Source of the DNA: Sinohyriopsis cumingii
Lineage: Eukaryota; Mollusca; Bivalvia; Unionida; Unionidae
Assembly: GCA_028554795.2 (NCBI GenBank)
Contig: CM068838.1
Location: 94,839,974 to 94,903,973, forward strand
DNA: 64,000 bases
Reading direction: 5' to 3'
This document shows, piece after piece, positions 14,801-28,251 of this stretch (positions are counted from its first letter, which is position 1; the number at the start of each line of letters is the position of its first letter). The notes beneath the pieces were generated by a model that saw only the letters and a list, made by a program, of their open reading frames with translations, had not been told where the DNA came from and did no database searches. The translations under genes and the position numbers were made by a program.

Positions 14801-17800
14801 TCATATAAAGCAGCTTCCAATGGATAACCTATATAGAGTAACATGGGTCATGCGATAGGAAAAAGTTTACTCCTGTAAATCCCATGGAAGATAAAAGACA
14901 CAACTTCTGACAAACCTGGGTAAACTGGTTGCACTGTCTTTAATGGACCCACCAAGTCAAACTCCAGGTTCTTTGGGCTGAAAGTTTTCTTTGACAAAAC
15001 TAGAAACACTTGGATTTTATATCCAACCCACAGCTTGCATTAAAAGAGATAAGTAACAGTTCTACATAAGTGCTATACTCAGAGCTTCAGCTATAATCAT
15101 GCAAATCAAAACCTTTAAGTAAAGCATCTGATCTTGTATTTTTAGTTCCTTATATGCTACATGGACAACTCAATGTAATGATGACAACAATGTCTGTCCA
15201 GTGACCTCCTCCCTACTTTCTTTAGTAGCAAAAGATATCTCATTTCATCAGTACACTTTAGGTACCATGTCAGAGCCCTGATGTGGTCACATGTTTACCC
15301 TTTGCATGAAGGGTCTAATTAAAAAGTATTTTGAAGGCATAAGATTAATTAGTATGAGTGGGAACCTGTTCATTGCATCATAAGAGAAACTGAACCATCT
15401 TCACAGAACTGAAAATAGTTTATGTCAACTAAAAAGGCATGGAGCTTACTAATCCTATCTGCCTTAGTCAGTGTGACTAACAAACAAGTTTTATGTCAGA
15501 GATATACTAGAGAAGGTCTTGACAAGGTTTCAAATGGTCTTGTTTAACCATGTCAGAACTTTGGTAAATTCCATTTCTGAATGAGGACTAAATATTTTGG
15601 TCAGGAGAAATTGAATCCATGTTATATCTGTAAATGGCTTCATGTAAGTAATTTGCCTCATCAGGGCAAAAAACAGTGAGTCAGAATACAGACATATATA
15701 CGAGTCTTATTCAAGTCGATGATTAGTCTTCAGTAGTTTTTAAAAATAATTATATTGTTTAAATGCACAACAAAAATATTAGTTGTATAATGTGACTATA
15801 GCCAATAAAGCAATTCCCTTGCCATAAGCATCTCAACATTCTATATGTGTTAAAAATCTTGTAGTTGGTTTCATGTCAACAGAAATAATCTGAGATATAT
15901 AACAAGGCATTTATTGTTCATTATGTCAGTGCTTTCATCTGCCAATGCTATCACAAATTGCAAATTTTGCAGGTCACATATAAGGCTGTCACTCAACAAA
16001 ATCTGATAGACTCTAGTAACTCTGAAAAGGTAGTAGCCAAATCATGCTGAATGGCAGAATTCTTATAAATGCCAATGGAATCAGTTTCTTCAGCCATTAG
16101 GCCATGTACTAAATTATGAAGAGATTTGCATTTTAAAAAAGGGATGTCTTTTATAGTCAGCCAATGTACACAATTATTTAGAACTTTCAATGCTATGTCT
16201 TGTTTGGAAGACTGTTTTTGTAAAAATGCATTTAAATCTGCCGGTGTTGAAGACCTTCAATCAGAAGTTTGTGTTTTGTCATCCCAGCATGCCTTGTTAA
16301 TGTGCTGTTCTGAAAGTTACTGTTTTTTGCACATATTGGTCATAGATTTATTTTTTTAAGCCTCTGTACATATATGGCAAAACATAAAGGCATCTTCACT
16401 TTCACATTCTTCACTTGACTTAACTTCTTTTTGAAAATGTAACCAGCTGTATGTTTTCAACCTTTGCTGCACAAAATTTTCACGAGGGTTATTGTCCCAT
16501 TTGTTCTGAAAATTTGTTGGACACCAGTTTTAGAAAATAAGCAGCAGCTTGATGATACAAATATTTTTCATCACAAAATATGTGCAGTGTAAAGCATCTG
16601 AGGTACTCCTGTAAAGTTAGTCTGGTTCCCTGACCAACTTCACTGAGCCTAATATGAAACTCAGATCCAGTATCTGGATTTTACCACAATCATATTTCCA
16701 TAATTTGTGCTTTTATTCCATTCTCTTAAGACTTAGACAAAACTGTAAGGGTTGGCAGATGTGTAAATACGTTAAAATTCTGTAGATGGTATAGAAAATA
16801 AAAGATCAAGGTAACACATGCAAAATCCTTAAAACATCCAATATAAAATTAAAAAAAGTTTTTATTCCTGAATCTCTTTACCAGGGTTCATTTAAGGTTG
16901 TGCCCTTACATTAATGACCCTTAGATTTTATCTCTGGTACAACAAAGTTCACTTTATGCCACCAATAATGCACATAAACAAGACCCAAGAAAATAAAGAT
17001 AAAAGTTAACAATGATAGATTTGAGACTCCCTGAACCGAGTGTGCCTCAAGTTGACTGAATATTGTATCTTTAATTTCTCAAAGAATTGCAAACCAGTCA
17101 GTTTTACTGAATTACAGAAAATGTATGTTATTGAGTATCCTGGGTACAAACTGAGAGCTCGTGGTGTTAACAGATAGAAAATCTAATAATTTAAACTCTA
17201 GCGATGTTACTGCTGCATGCATATATTTTCAGAGGTTCCTGACAGGGGAGGTGGAGAATGATTGAGTTACAGATTTCTATTAACTTCTGCAATAAATACT
17301 GTATACATTGAATCAGTTGGTTGCTGTGGGGTCAGACTAAAGCAGGTTGCTAGTTTTCTTGTCTACTAAATAAAATATAACTTTGTCCAGAACAGTGGAT
17401 ATGATTATCTAAGTGGACACGTAAATTGTGAAATTCTGTGATTTAAAGCATAAAATGCTAAAAAGGTGAGTATTTATTGCAAAAATGAATAAATACACAA
17501 TGTGAGTACCTTTGATAGTAATGACAGGTATTTACATTTCTTGAATAAACAAAACACAGGTAAGGACATTTGTGATCCATTCTTTTCTAAAGGACCCACT
17601 AGCTGAGCTGGTTGGGACGAGTGGGCCCAACTTTTTATATTTCTGGAACACTCCTTTATATATGCAATACAGGAATTTGTCATGTAGGTTTACCTGTCCT
17701 GCATTATCTGTAATATGTATAGTAAAACCTCGCTTTGCCCCACAGCACTGTCTTAAGCATGCATCAGATTCTGAAAATACAGCAAACAATATTTTCTGAT

Positions 17801-18248
17801 TTATGTAAGTAAAATAATGCCTTGCCTGTACTATATATCAATCTTCCAAATCACAACCTCTCTGCTCCCCATCCTCAACAATCAATAACCAAGGGCCTTT
17901 ACTGCCCTATCATACATTAAGAAACTCACATCAATGTTTATTAATCGTGTAAATTAAAAATATAATTAACTTTTTCATTAACAATGCTGCTGTAGTGACC
18001 CACTGCACTGCCTGTTTGGTGAGGTCACTACTGCTGCTAGCCTGGGTGCTGACTACCAAAGGCTGATGCAGTTAAGAGTTGATTACTTGAATAGCTGGGC
18101 AACTTTTTATTATTACTTTTTGTAATTCACCGGTTTATGTAGTAAAACAGTGCATATATTAAAAGCTAGAGGACCCACCTCTTTTGTGATTTTTTTAAAT
18201 CCCTCCAACTTCAAAATTATTAGTAAGAAATCCATTTCATACAAGTTC

Positions 18249-18281
<33 letters not shown>

Positions 18282-21200
18282 TTTAATGGTCATTTTGTTC
18301 TACTAGCTCAAGAAGAAATCTCTTTTTCTTTATCACCCAAAACAAAACTTTGGCCAGTTCTTTGTGATCTGATACTTAAAGGGTACTTGACTCTTTAGTC
18401 CATAATGTACTATCTTCACTGCCTCATTCTGTATCTTCACTGCCAGATTCTGTCTTAATTTCAACAGGAGGGAACATGAAGATAATCACAGTAACACTCC
18501 AAAATTTCATATTATAAATTTCATCCACTACATAAAGGGACTGACATTCCACTGGGTGGAAGTAATTTGCAAGAATTCAAGATACAGGACCATGGATGTA
18601 TGATCTGCACCATTTTTATTTACAACCAACTAGGCATTAAAAGAGTGTGTGTGTGTGTGTGATTTGGATTTTTAACATAGCTTTAACAATATTTCAGTCA
18701 TATCGCTATGATGTCTGCAGTGTGACAGTTATAGTGATGTCTAGACGTGGGGCATCATGCCACAAATATGTAGCATGATGTCCCACCCAGTCACATTATC
18801 CTGACACCAGGCTGACCAGTCCTAACACTAACCTCTTAATGCTGACTGCTAAGCGAGGCAGTTGATAGTACCATTTTTATAAGTCTTTGGTATGGCTTGA
18901 CTGGGGATCAAACCCATGACCTCCCGCATCCAAGGTGGATGCTCTAACCACTAGGCTACAGGTATCATAATAAGTCTACTGGTGAAAACCCCATGCTGAT
19001 ATAGCCAAACATTTGGGAGGAATAGAGAAAACAATATTTTCAAGATGGCTACCATGTTGGCTATATTATGGGTCAGTATCAGACATGATTTTGGTCTTCC
19101 ATAAAAAAAGCTAAGCAAATTTTTTCGGGGGGGTTGGGGGGCCTACCCAAATGGGGTCTCGAGGGGCAGTGCCCCTGATCCAGGGGTCAAGGAGGCTGAA
19201 GGCCCCTGGCCAAAATTGCATTTTACACTCATAAAAAAACTGCTCCTGGTGCAACTTATGATCATAAAATGAACCAAAATAATCATTTAAAAAACTAATA
19301 CACTTACCAAAAATGAAAGTAAAACCTGACTTCAATAATTTCACAATATTTATTATCACATGAATTTGTTCTCCAATACTACTGATGTTGAAGTTATTTC
19401 TTGTGCATGTCAGTGTTCTAATCATAATTAAGTCACAACAATTTGTCAATTTTTTGCAGTAAATATATTATACTTCTCTCTTTTCATAACAATTCTGTAA
19501 AATAAACATCCAAGTACATCTACTATATACAAATAATCCCAAACATTCAATTGTCTTTTTCTCCAATGGACACAACATGTTGATATGCCAGTTGAGCTCT
19601 TTTTGCAGCTTTGGCAAATATTTCTTTAGCCCTCCTTTTTGTCACCACTGACTTTTTTGGCTCAATGTGCAATTGTTTCTTTTCCTTCTCAATAATAGCC
19701 TTTTTACTTTCAAGCTGGTGCTTGTATTGCCAACACGCAGTGCGCATATTCTGACAGAGGGCTAAATCTGTTCTCTCATGCAATAAATCTTTCTTATAGT
19801 AATTAACTGCACTTTTTCCAGATGCCTCGAGCTTCAATTTTTCCATATGCAGCTTCTTTTGTAGGTGCTGTTCCAAACACTTCTGACCTAGATTACTGTA
19901 ATTCAGATCTTTTATGCAGAGGTCACAAAATGACAGTCCTCTAGCCTTCAGTTTTCTTATAAACTGACCAACTAAATTTGTGTCAACTTTTCGCTCCAGC
20001 CATTCCCATTTCCAAATATTTTTTAAACCTTTATCTAAACTTTTTGTGTCATGGTCTCTCTCAACAACTTGGGACACCATGTTTTGCAAGCATGCTTCTT
20101 ATTTACATTGCCATCAGTTTCCATTATACGAAGATTCATTTGATGAATTCAAACCTCTGACCAATCAGAATACTCTTTATGAGAGTCATGTGCTAACTAA
20201 TATATGGAACGAATAATTTACAATGGTCGTTGCAGAATGGGACCGGACAGATTGTTTGTTAAAAAACAGATCAGAGATGATATAAAAAACTGACTATATC
20301 AAGAAAATTCTGATTCAAGTCAGGAGAAAAGTGGAATTCTGCTTTAAAATGGAGAAAAATCATGTCTGCAGTATACATCACTTTCAGTTACAATCAGCAA
20401 TACACAATAAGAACTCTTTGAATAAAAACAACATGTCAAAATGGCTTTCCATTTAGGAAGAATGGCAATAACAAGATTTCCAAGATAGCCACCATGGTGA
20501 ACATATTCAAATTAACATCATTTTAATTTAGTACCAACAAGACATTGCAAGTCTCCAGCAAAAATAACACTCTATCCATCTGGAAGAGGCAGTGGTAACA
20601 AGATTTTCAAAATGGTTGCTGTAGTGGCCATATTAAAAATCAGTAAAATTTCATTTAGGACCAACCAGACATTGTAAAAAGTGTACTAGTGAAAACCTGA
20701 TGATAATATGACTTACAATTCTGGAGAAACAATAACATAATTGTCAAGATGGCTGCCCTGATGACCATAGTGGATCTCAGCACAATTTTTATTTTTGTAC
20801 CAACAAGACATCACAACTCTTTAAGTCTAAACCTCATATTTATTACTTTATTTAGGAAGAGCATTGATAAGATTTTCAAGATGACCCATGTAACAGCCAT
20901 ACTGGATGTCTGAGTGGTACTATTTTCAATTAGGACCAACCAGACCATAGGATGAATGTGTGTGTGTGTATAATTTCATAGCCATAATCCAAGTAGTTTA
21001 GGAGGTGTATCAATAACAAACATGTGCTAATAGACTTGACCATCCTAAGCTTGTCCGGTCTATGCACAGTAGGGTAAAAACCAGAAAATTCCAGTCTAGA
21101 ATGTTAGCAAAAGTCATTGTCTCCCCTATCACATCTATTAACTATCGCATGATACAAATCCCCCACCCGCACTAATTTGCATGCATCTCAAGTAGAGGTG

Positions 21201-24200
21201 TGTGGTATTACCAGTATACTTGTTTACCATGACATTTTTTTCTGGTGGAATGTACCATGGTACTTTTCACTGTACTGGTAGATCAGTAGTTTCTGCCATT
21301 AAGAGACATATGGTAATTCACAAGGAATCTTGTTATGACTTTCATCACAGTAACAGCAAGTTTTCATTATTTGTGACATAATAGTTTTAAAAATTATCTT
21401 ATTATACAAAATGGTTGTATCTGTCACAAATTGTGAATATTACAAATGTAATTATATTTATGATCCTAAATGACATGTTTGACAAGTTACATGTGCCAAT
21501 GAAGAGGGGAAGTGGAATGTTGTGAACATATTTGGGCCACATCAAACTTTCAGAAAAATTGGATGGAAAAAAAATCATGTTTAGTTATTTACTCACGTAT
21601 GTCAATGTGTTAAGTATATGTATTCCTTTGTTAGACTGCAAATCATCCTATGATTTTTAGGAGTGCACATTTTTCTGTTTAAACTTCACGCAATCTGCAA
21701 TGCCCACATAATATTTTCTCATTTCTTGAGAAAGTGTGTTAACCGGTCCTCTCTGATGAATATCTTGCCTGAGTAATGACATCCCTCTTAAAGTTTCCCT
21801 GTTTAGCTAGAAAACTGTATCAACACTCCCTATTTTTATCAACAGGATCTATAATGTCAGCACAATGTCTTTCATAGTATCAGCTATGGTACAAGCTTAA
21901 TCATTCCACTTTAGTTAATCTTTTGGATTCTGACAATAAACATACACATAGAAAATTCATCTACTATAAAGAAGTAGCCATTTAATTTTCAGGGGGAGCA
22001 GCTGTTTTCCTTTGAACTGACATATTTTATCTCAAGATAATTAATGCTTTCAAAAAATACCATGGATATAACAAGGTAGTATTTTGCTATAAATCAGAGT
22101 AGGATAATTTTCCCAACGATTGACAGTCTCAAGCGCCAGAACATTTAATTGTCTGTCCCTAGCATAACTACTGTATACTATGGTATGTATTGTGGAATAT
22201 TTAGACATACTGTGTACAGAATTTTTCATGCCAACACTCTGAGAAGTATAAGTGTAATTACTGTTATTATAAGTGGTGAAAAAGCGTAATTGTGTGTAAA
22301 AAGTGTAATCTATATATTACATACCAGAATTACAGCATGTATGAAAAGATACATTTTTGCAACTAACCTCGTTCTGCAGTTGGTTTAAATTCTTATCACA
22401 AAGTGCATAGTTCATATGGATTAGAACCAGAATAAAAAAACCCATAAAATACTCAATTATTAATATTCAGCACTCACTTCAACTAGTCTACATGTGTTAT
22501 GATCATGAACTGAAATTCTGCAATGATCATGGTCAGGTGCTCAGAGTGCTGTATTACATTACATGCATATTCTTATTTTAAAGTTTGTACAGCGCTGTTG
22601 ATTTGTCACTTTTTCTGAAAAGTTTGAAAAGATCCATCTGCTCTAACATTTTCCATCCTATAACAGCCACAACTCACACTGTAAATCATATCACTTAACA
22701 TCTGGTGCCATTTTCTTTAGAAAAATAGACTGGTTCATGACCTAACTAGCTGATGAAACTAATGAATCTGTTAGGCAAAGTGCTCTTTTGAAGAAACTTG
22801 TGTTTTCTTGGACATGGGATCCTATACAGTTGCTATAAATAGCAAATATGGAAAGTCTTCTTATGTTACTATTATGCAACATCAAATTTTTTAGAATATT
22901 CTCAAATTTATAAGAGTGGAATTAAGGAGATGATAATAAGATGACAAAAGCAATTTTTTATTGCTTTATTTTTATTTTAGTTTTTAATGTAGCAGAAAAG
23001 CATAATCCACATGCAGTCTCATGGCAAATGCAATTTGCTAAAAAAAGGCATAATGATTATGCCAAAATTGTAATGGTTGGCATGTATTTGGTATCCAGCT
23101 CTAATCTTAAGTATACAATGTCTTTCACATCAAAATCCATTATTTCTTAACTCTGATTTAATTGGCTGAGTGGGATATTTCCTCTATTATCAACAAATAA
23201 GATTATCCCTTACATTAACATACAGTGCAAATCTACGCTTCACAAGGGGATAGTGAGCATAAACCGCAAGTGAATATTTCCAACATTGTGTGTACAATAA
23301 CAGCAGTGATGTCACTGAAAAGTAGTTCAAATACGTTTTAGGCAAGTTATAACAATGGAACATGCCGATCTCTCTTGTATATAGCTAAATGGGAAGAGTA
23401 TACTTTATGATTCAAGACTGCTTCTTTGTTTCAGAAGGTTCTACACAAGGGCAATATTTCTGAAAAAAAAGGAACCAAAAAATCAATAGCAAACATCTGG
23501 AGGAGTTATGTGATAACTTTCATTCTAAACTGCATGTGCTCTCATAAGTCTTATCTCTGAACTTTAGAGTGGGTTACCTTCTGCTGCAAAGTAGACCTGC
23601 TGGCCCATACTGTTCATTATTTTGTACTTGTTGGCTGTCTCCCATCCTGTGACAACTGTAAAGAAATGAATGTGCAAGAAGTACTTCTGCCATATAAATA
23701 CTGCTTACAATATTACCTTGTTTGTCTTTACCAATATCTGTAAGGTACTAAGGAAATGTCTTTTTTCTAGTTCTATCTCATGGAATGTTTATATTCCTCA
23801 CATAATAATCTTTTGTTGCTTAATGCATAATTCATTTTCATATCAATCCAGAGGACACAAAGAATTATGAATTTGAAAGCTCTAACCACAGGCCTTTACC
23901 AAGCATGTAATTTGTAATAGTGAATACATATTCTCTTAATTTTTTATTTTTCTACGACTATATAATATAGCGGTACAGTAAAACCTGTCATGAGCGACCT
24001 CTGCTATGAGCGACCACCTGTCATTTCCGACCACAATCGTAATGCATGGATCGATTTTACTATATAAACGCTCTGTTATGAATGACCACCTGCTGAACGC
24101 GACCAGTGACCGCGATTTCTTGGCAAAATATGCATTTTGACACTGCTATGAACGACTGCATCGCAAAAAAACAAAAAAAAACAGATCGACACCACTGACC

Positions 24201-27200
24201 TTAACTTAATCCTTTGTAAACACTAGAGCTCGGGATAAATGTAGTATGCAAACAAAGTGCACATTAAATAACACTATAGTTCAACAACCATATATCGAGA
24301 TAAACACCTCTAACCTACATTTAATCCTTTGTAACAAAGACTGCATAAATAGTAAAGATTGCTCTAATAAAGTATTTAAAAATAATTTGTCTTGCTACAG
24401 TACCAGTTTTGTGAAATTTACAACTCCAGCGTATGGTGTCATTTGTAAACTGTAGTAAACCAGACTAAAGTACATGTCACTAACTGCCATTGTAGTGCTT
24501 AAGTCATGTGAATAGCCAGTAAGAGTAACATCAAAGGGAGTAATGATGGATATGCGCAGTGAATTTAGAGGTTTGTATTTTTTCTTTATCTTTATGAAAA
24601 CTCACAAAACGCCGGTAGTCCTTATGTCCCAGTGAGAAATCGTTTGAAAGGGCTTCAGTGTAGGTTTCAGTACATCGTTTGTCTTTCCAGTTAATCCATA
24701 ATGCCTGGAGGGTGAATGAGCTCATTGTCTTTAATACTAGTAAGTGAGAATCATTTCCGGATTTTTAAAAAATTATTTTTTATTTCTTTTGTTAGTGTTT
24801 CACCAAGCCACCATCTGTTTACCTGGGTGCAGATGGTCGCAACCTTTGTTTATCGAGCTATAACGCTGTTGATTTAAACTTTGTCTCAGAATAAATGTAT
24901 TGTTTCTTGATGAGTTAATTATGTCTTTTGGTTTCATTCACTGGTACATAATATAGATTTATTCCACATTTCCCCAAAACCTGATCAAAACCGATAGTCT
25001 TTATAACGTCAACACTAATAACAATGGCAGAACCTACACTGAAAAAAAAAAAAAATTTTAACACTGGAAGAAAGGATTAATGTCATTGAAAGAAATGAAA
25101 AAGGGGAGACCGCTTGCAAAATAGCAGTCAGCTTAAGCGTCAGAAAAACGCAATTTCAAAATGTAATCAAAGACAATGAGTCCATTAGAAACGAATGGCA
25201 GAAAGGTGCACAAGCACAGAGGAAATATGCCACGGCACAACGGACAGTTTACGGAGATCTGAACGAGTGAGTATGGGAGTGGTTTTGTGTTGCAAGGAAT
25301 AAAAACATACCAGTAAGTGGAAAGTTGATTCAGGAAAAGGCAATAATTGAGATACATGTTCAGACCAAACAGCTGAGTAAAACATGTCAACAAAGAAGTG
25401 TAATGGATTTCTTAAAAAAAAACAAGTGAATAAGTGTATAGAATAAGATATATACATCATATCTAACTGTTCATTTTTTGTACATATTAATGTGATGTTG
25501 AAATATAAATTTTATTCTCATTGTTTGATAGATGTATATCTTTATTATATAAAGATATTTTGAGAGGAATGCATGCAATATTTAACAAGATTTATGAATA
25601 AAGGATATGATACATGTACAGTGAGTATGGGTATTATTTATTTTTCAACAATGCTAACTATTAACCCTGAAAACCAGTCCATTTTCACACACCTCTTATG
25701 AGAGACCACCTGTCTTGAGAGACCGCTTTTGGTTGGCAGAAGGGGCGGTCTCTCATAACAGGTTTTACTGTATTATCATCCAACATGGTATTTTAACATT
25801 TTACAGTCACAGCAACAAAGGACACTTTCAATAAGATGAAGACAATGTTTATTCTATGGTGGTAATGTAATCATCTGGTCTAAAAATTTCACCCTGACAC
25901 ATTTTGCCTTTACAGTTGCATAAAGATTCCATTAAGTTGGACAGTAGTGAACAAACCTAAAATGTATGTTAGTTCCATGATGATTAATTGCAGCACAAAA
26001 TGCATCACTTCACAAACCAAATACTCAATATCCAAATATCATTATCAAACTGAAAATGCCATCAAATAGGATAAATTATTACACTGTGAAATTGAGCCTT
26101 TCTTCTCTAACAAGTCACTGGACAGTTCAAAAGTTTACCTTCTAAGATAGCAATTATTATTTCTCTTTGAAATGAATGCTTTCAAGTTTTATTACTGTAC
26201 CAGTAATTTATCTAAATTGCAAATAGAAAAAATAACTGGAGTATGAAAAATCTGATACTGTTACTAGTAAGTAAAGCTACTTTGATGGTGGGGAGTAATA
26301 TATCTCAATATCAAAATAGTCTAAAAAAATAACGATTGTTTAATAAACTGTCTAGGAAAGAAATTTTTTAAAGTAAACAGAGTTTCTCCAAGAATACTTA
26401 CCCAATCACATTAACATTAGGGATATAAGTCTGCTACCTCACGACCCCAGCCCTACTACAAGATGAAAATCTACCTTTCCTGCATCTCTCACAAAGGGCA
26501 ATAACTCTTACCCACTACCTCCCTTTGCCACTACCAAGTGTTGCTAGTTTTTAAGCTGAGAAATATCATACGTGCCAACCTCCTGAGAGATATAAAAGGT
26601 TTATATCCCAAATGTTAATCTGATTGGGGAACATATTTAAAGGAGAAATGGGACAAGGTACAGAAATGTTTTCACTAATGCATGCAAAGAAGGCAGCTTT
26701 TATTTATATTTGAATTTAGTGACGTACCAACAAAATAAATGTACAGAAAACGTTTTAAACTGTAAATAATTAAGCTATTTGACACTGGTCAATATCTTAA
26801 TGCAACAGTACTTGACAAAGTAATTTGGACTAGAAGGATACCTTTTGCCAAATTTGGCAAAATTCTTTTTTATCATTTTTTTTTGTGGGTAATTCTCCTT
26901 TTAAAGGATTTTAATTCTTTTATTTGGTAACAGCAGCCAAATCTAATTGTAGATCAGTTACATCTACATAAAATTTAAAACCATTTAGGTTATGATGCTT
27001 TCTGACCAATATGGTGAAATTCTATTGAGATGAGTGGAGAAGAAGTCTTATAAAACCTTTTCTGTCTTAGTAGCAACCAATGGAGAATTAGTATCATCTT
27101 TATAATCTTATAAGAGTTTTATTCAGAACTTGACAAAGTTTGACTGAACAAGGTTTTAATTTTTTTTATATCAAAATCATTTTGCACAGAAGGACATGAA

Positions 27201-28176
27201 CAAATCTGACAAGTTCTGTCGTGCAATTTTCTTTTAGCTTTGCGTAAGTAAAGGCAGACATATGAGATAGTGGATCTACATCAATGCTAACAACCGGAAA
27301 AGCATTCAAGCAAAGAAAATTTGCTAAATCTGCTCAAAGTTGGACAAGCAATTTCTGGGTAAAGTAAAAAAAAAAAAAAATCAAATGTTTACGCATGCAC
27401 AGTGCATAATGGCAAAAGCTTAAGTAACTGGGTGGACTAACCATTTACAACTGAAAATGACAATGCTGATGCTGTCAGAAAGAAGCTACATATACACTGC
27501 TTTCACTTTGAAATTAGAAATTAACTATAAAATGGTGGTGGGTGAGGTATCATTTCATATCCTGCAGGTATCAATGACTCTTCTGCCACAGAACATTGTT
27601 TATGTGCACAGCATTTGGAAAGGAGCACACATCACTGATCTTCCCGAGTCATACTAACTCTGCATATTTCATCAATACTAGACTGTATATGCTACTTCAT
27701 TGTGAGACACATCTCAGCAGACACACAGATAAACTACGAAGCTAAGACCCAAAGAGCAATGATTCTTAACAAGAAACTGTGATGCATATGCAATTAAAGT
27801 AAAACACTTACGCTCGAAGAGTTCCACTTGCTGCTTGACAAGTAGCTGATCAATCTGACTTAGGTACTCAAGTCCTGGGGGGCAACCAGGGGGTCCTTGG
27901 GGTCGGGTCATCCACTGTACCTGGGGTTGTTGACCTATGACCTGCATCTGTACTACACCTGGAGCTGAAATTGATGAGTCAGAAATGAAGCATTTGCACA
28001 GGATATGTAAGATGACATGATATCTCTTAGTGGTGACTTCTCTAGTAAGCAAAATTTTTAACCTGTTGAATTTTTAAATTAAGAAATGATGACTAAAATA
28101 AGATATATCAGTTCTATACATAAATATCCATTAGTAATGCTGCAAATTTAAATAAATTCCCATGTGCACCAGTGCA

Positions 28177-28251
<75 letters not shown>

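Larger units (their letters stand above)
17771..23577 (-). other. PLSCR: PLSCR intron 5
   Basis: 5.8 kb packed with repeats: (AC)n, SINE B, a BED-finger-like element, a degenerate tandem array and repeat R1 copy 2. No PLSCR exon seen. Confidence 0.8.
23656..27811 (-). other. PLSCR: PLSCR intron 4
   Basis: 4.2 kb. It contains the pogo/Tigger-type element at 23976-25770; the remainder is AT-rich without recognisable content. Confidence 0.8.

Noticed and set aside
18150-18398. 82-codon ORF containing a THTHTH run
   Set aside because: The run is the (AC)n microsatellite; there is no supporting domain or splice context.
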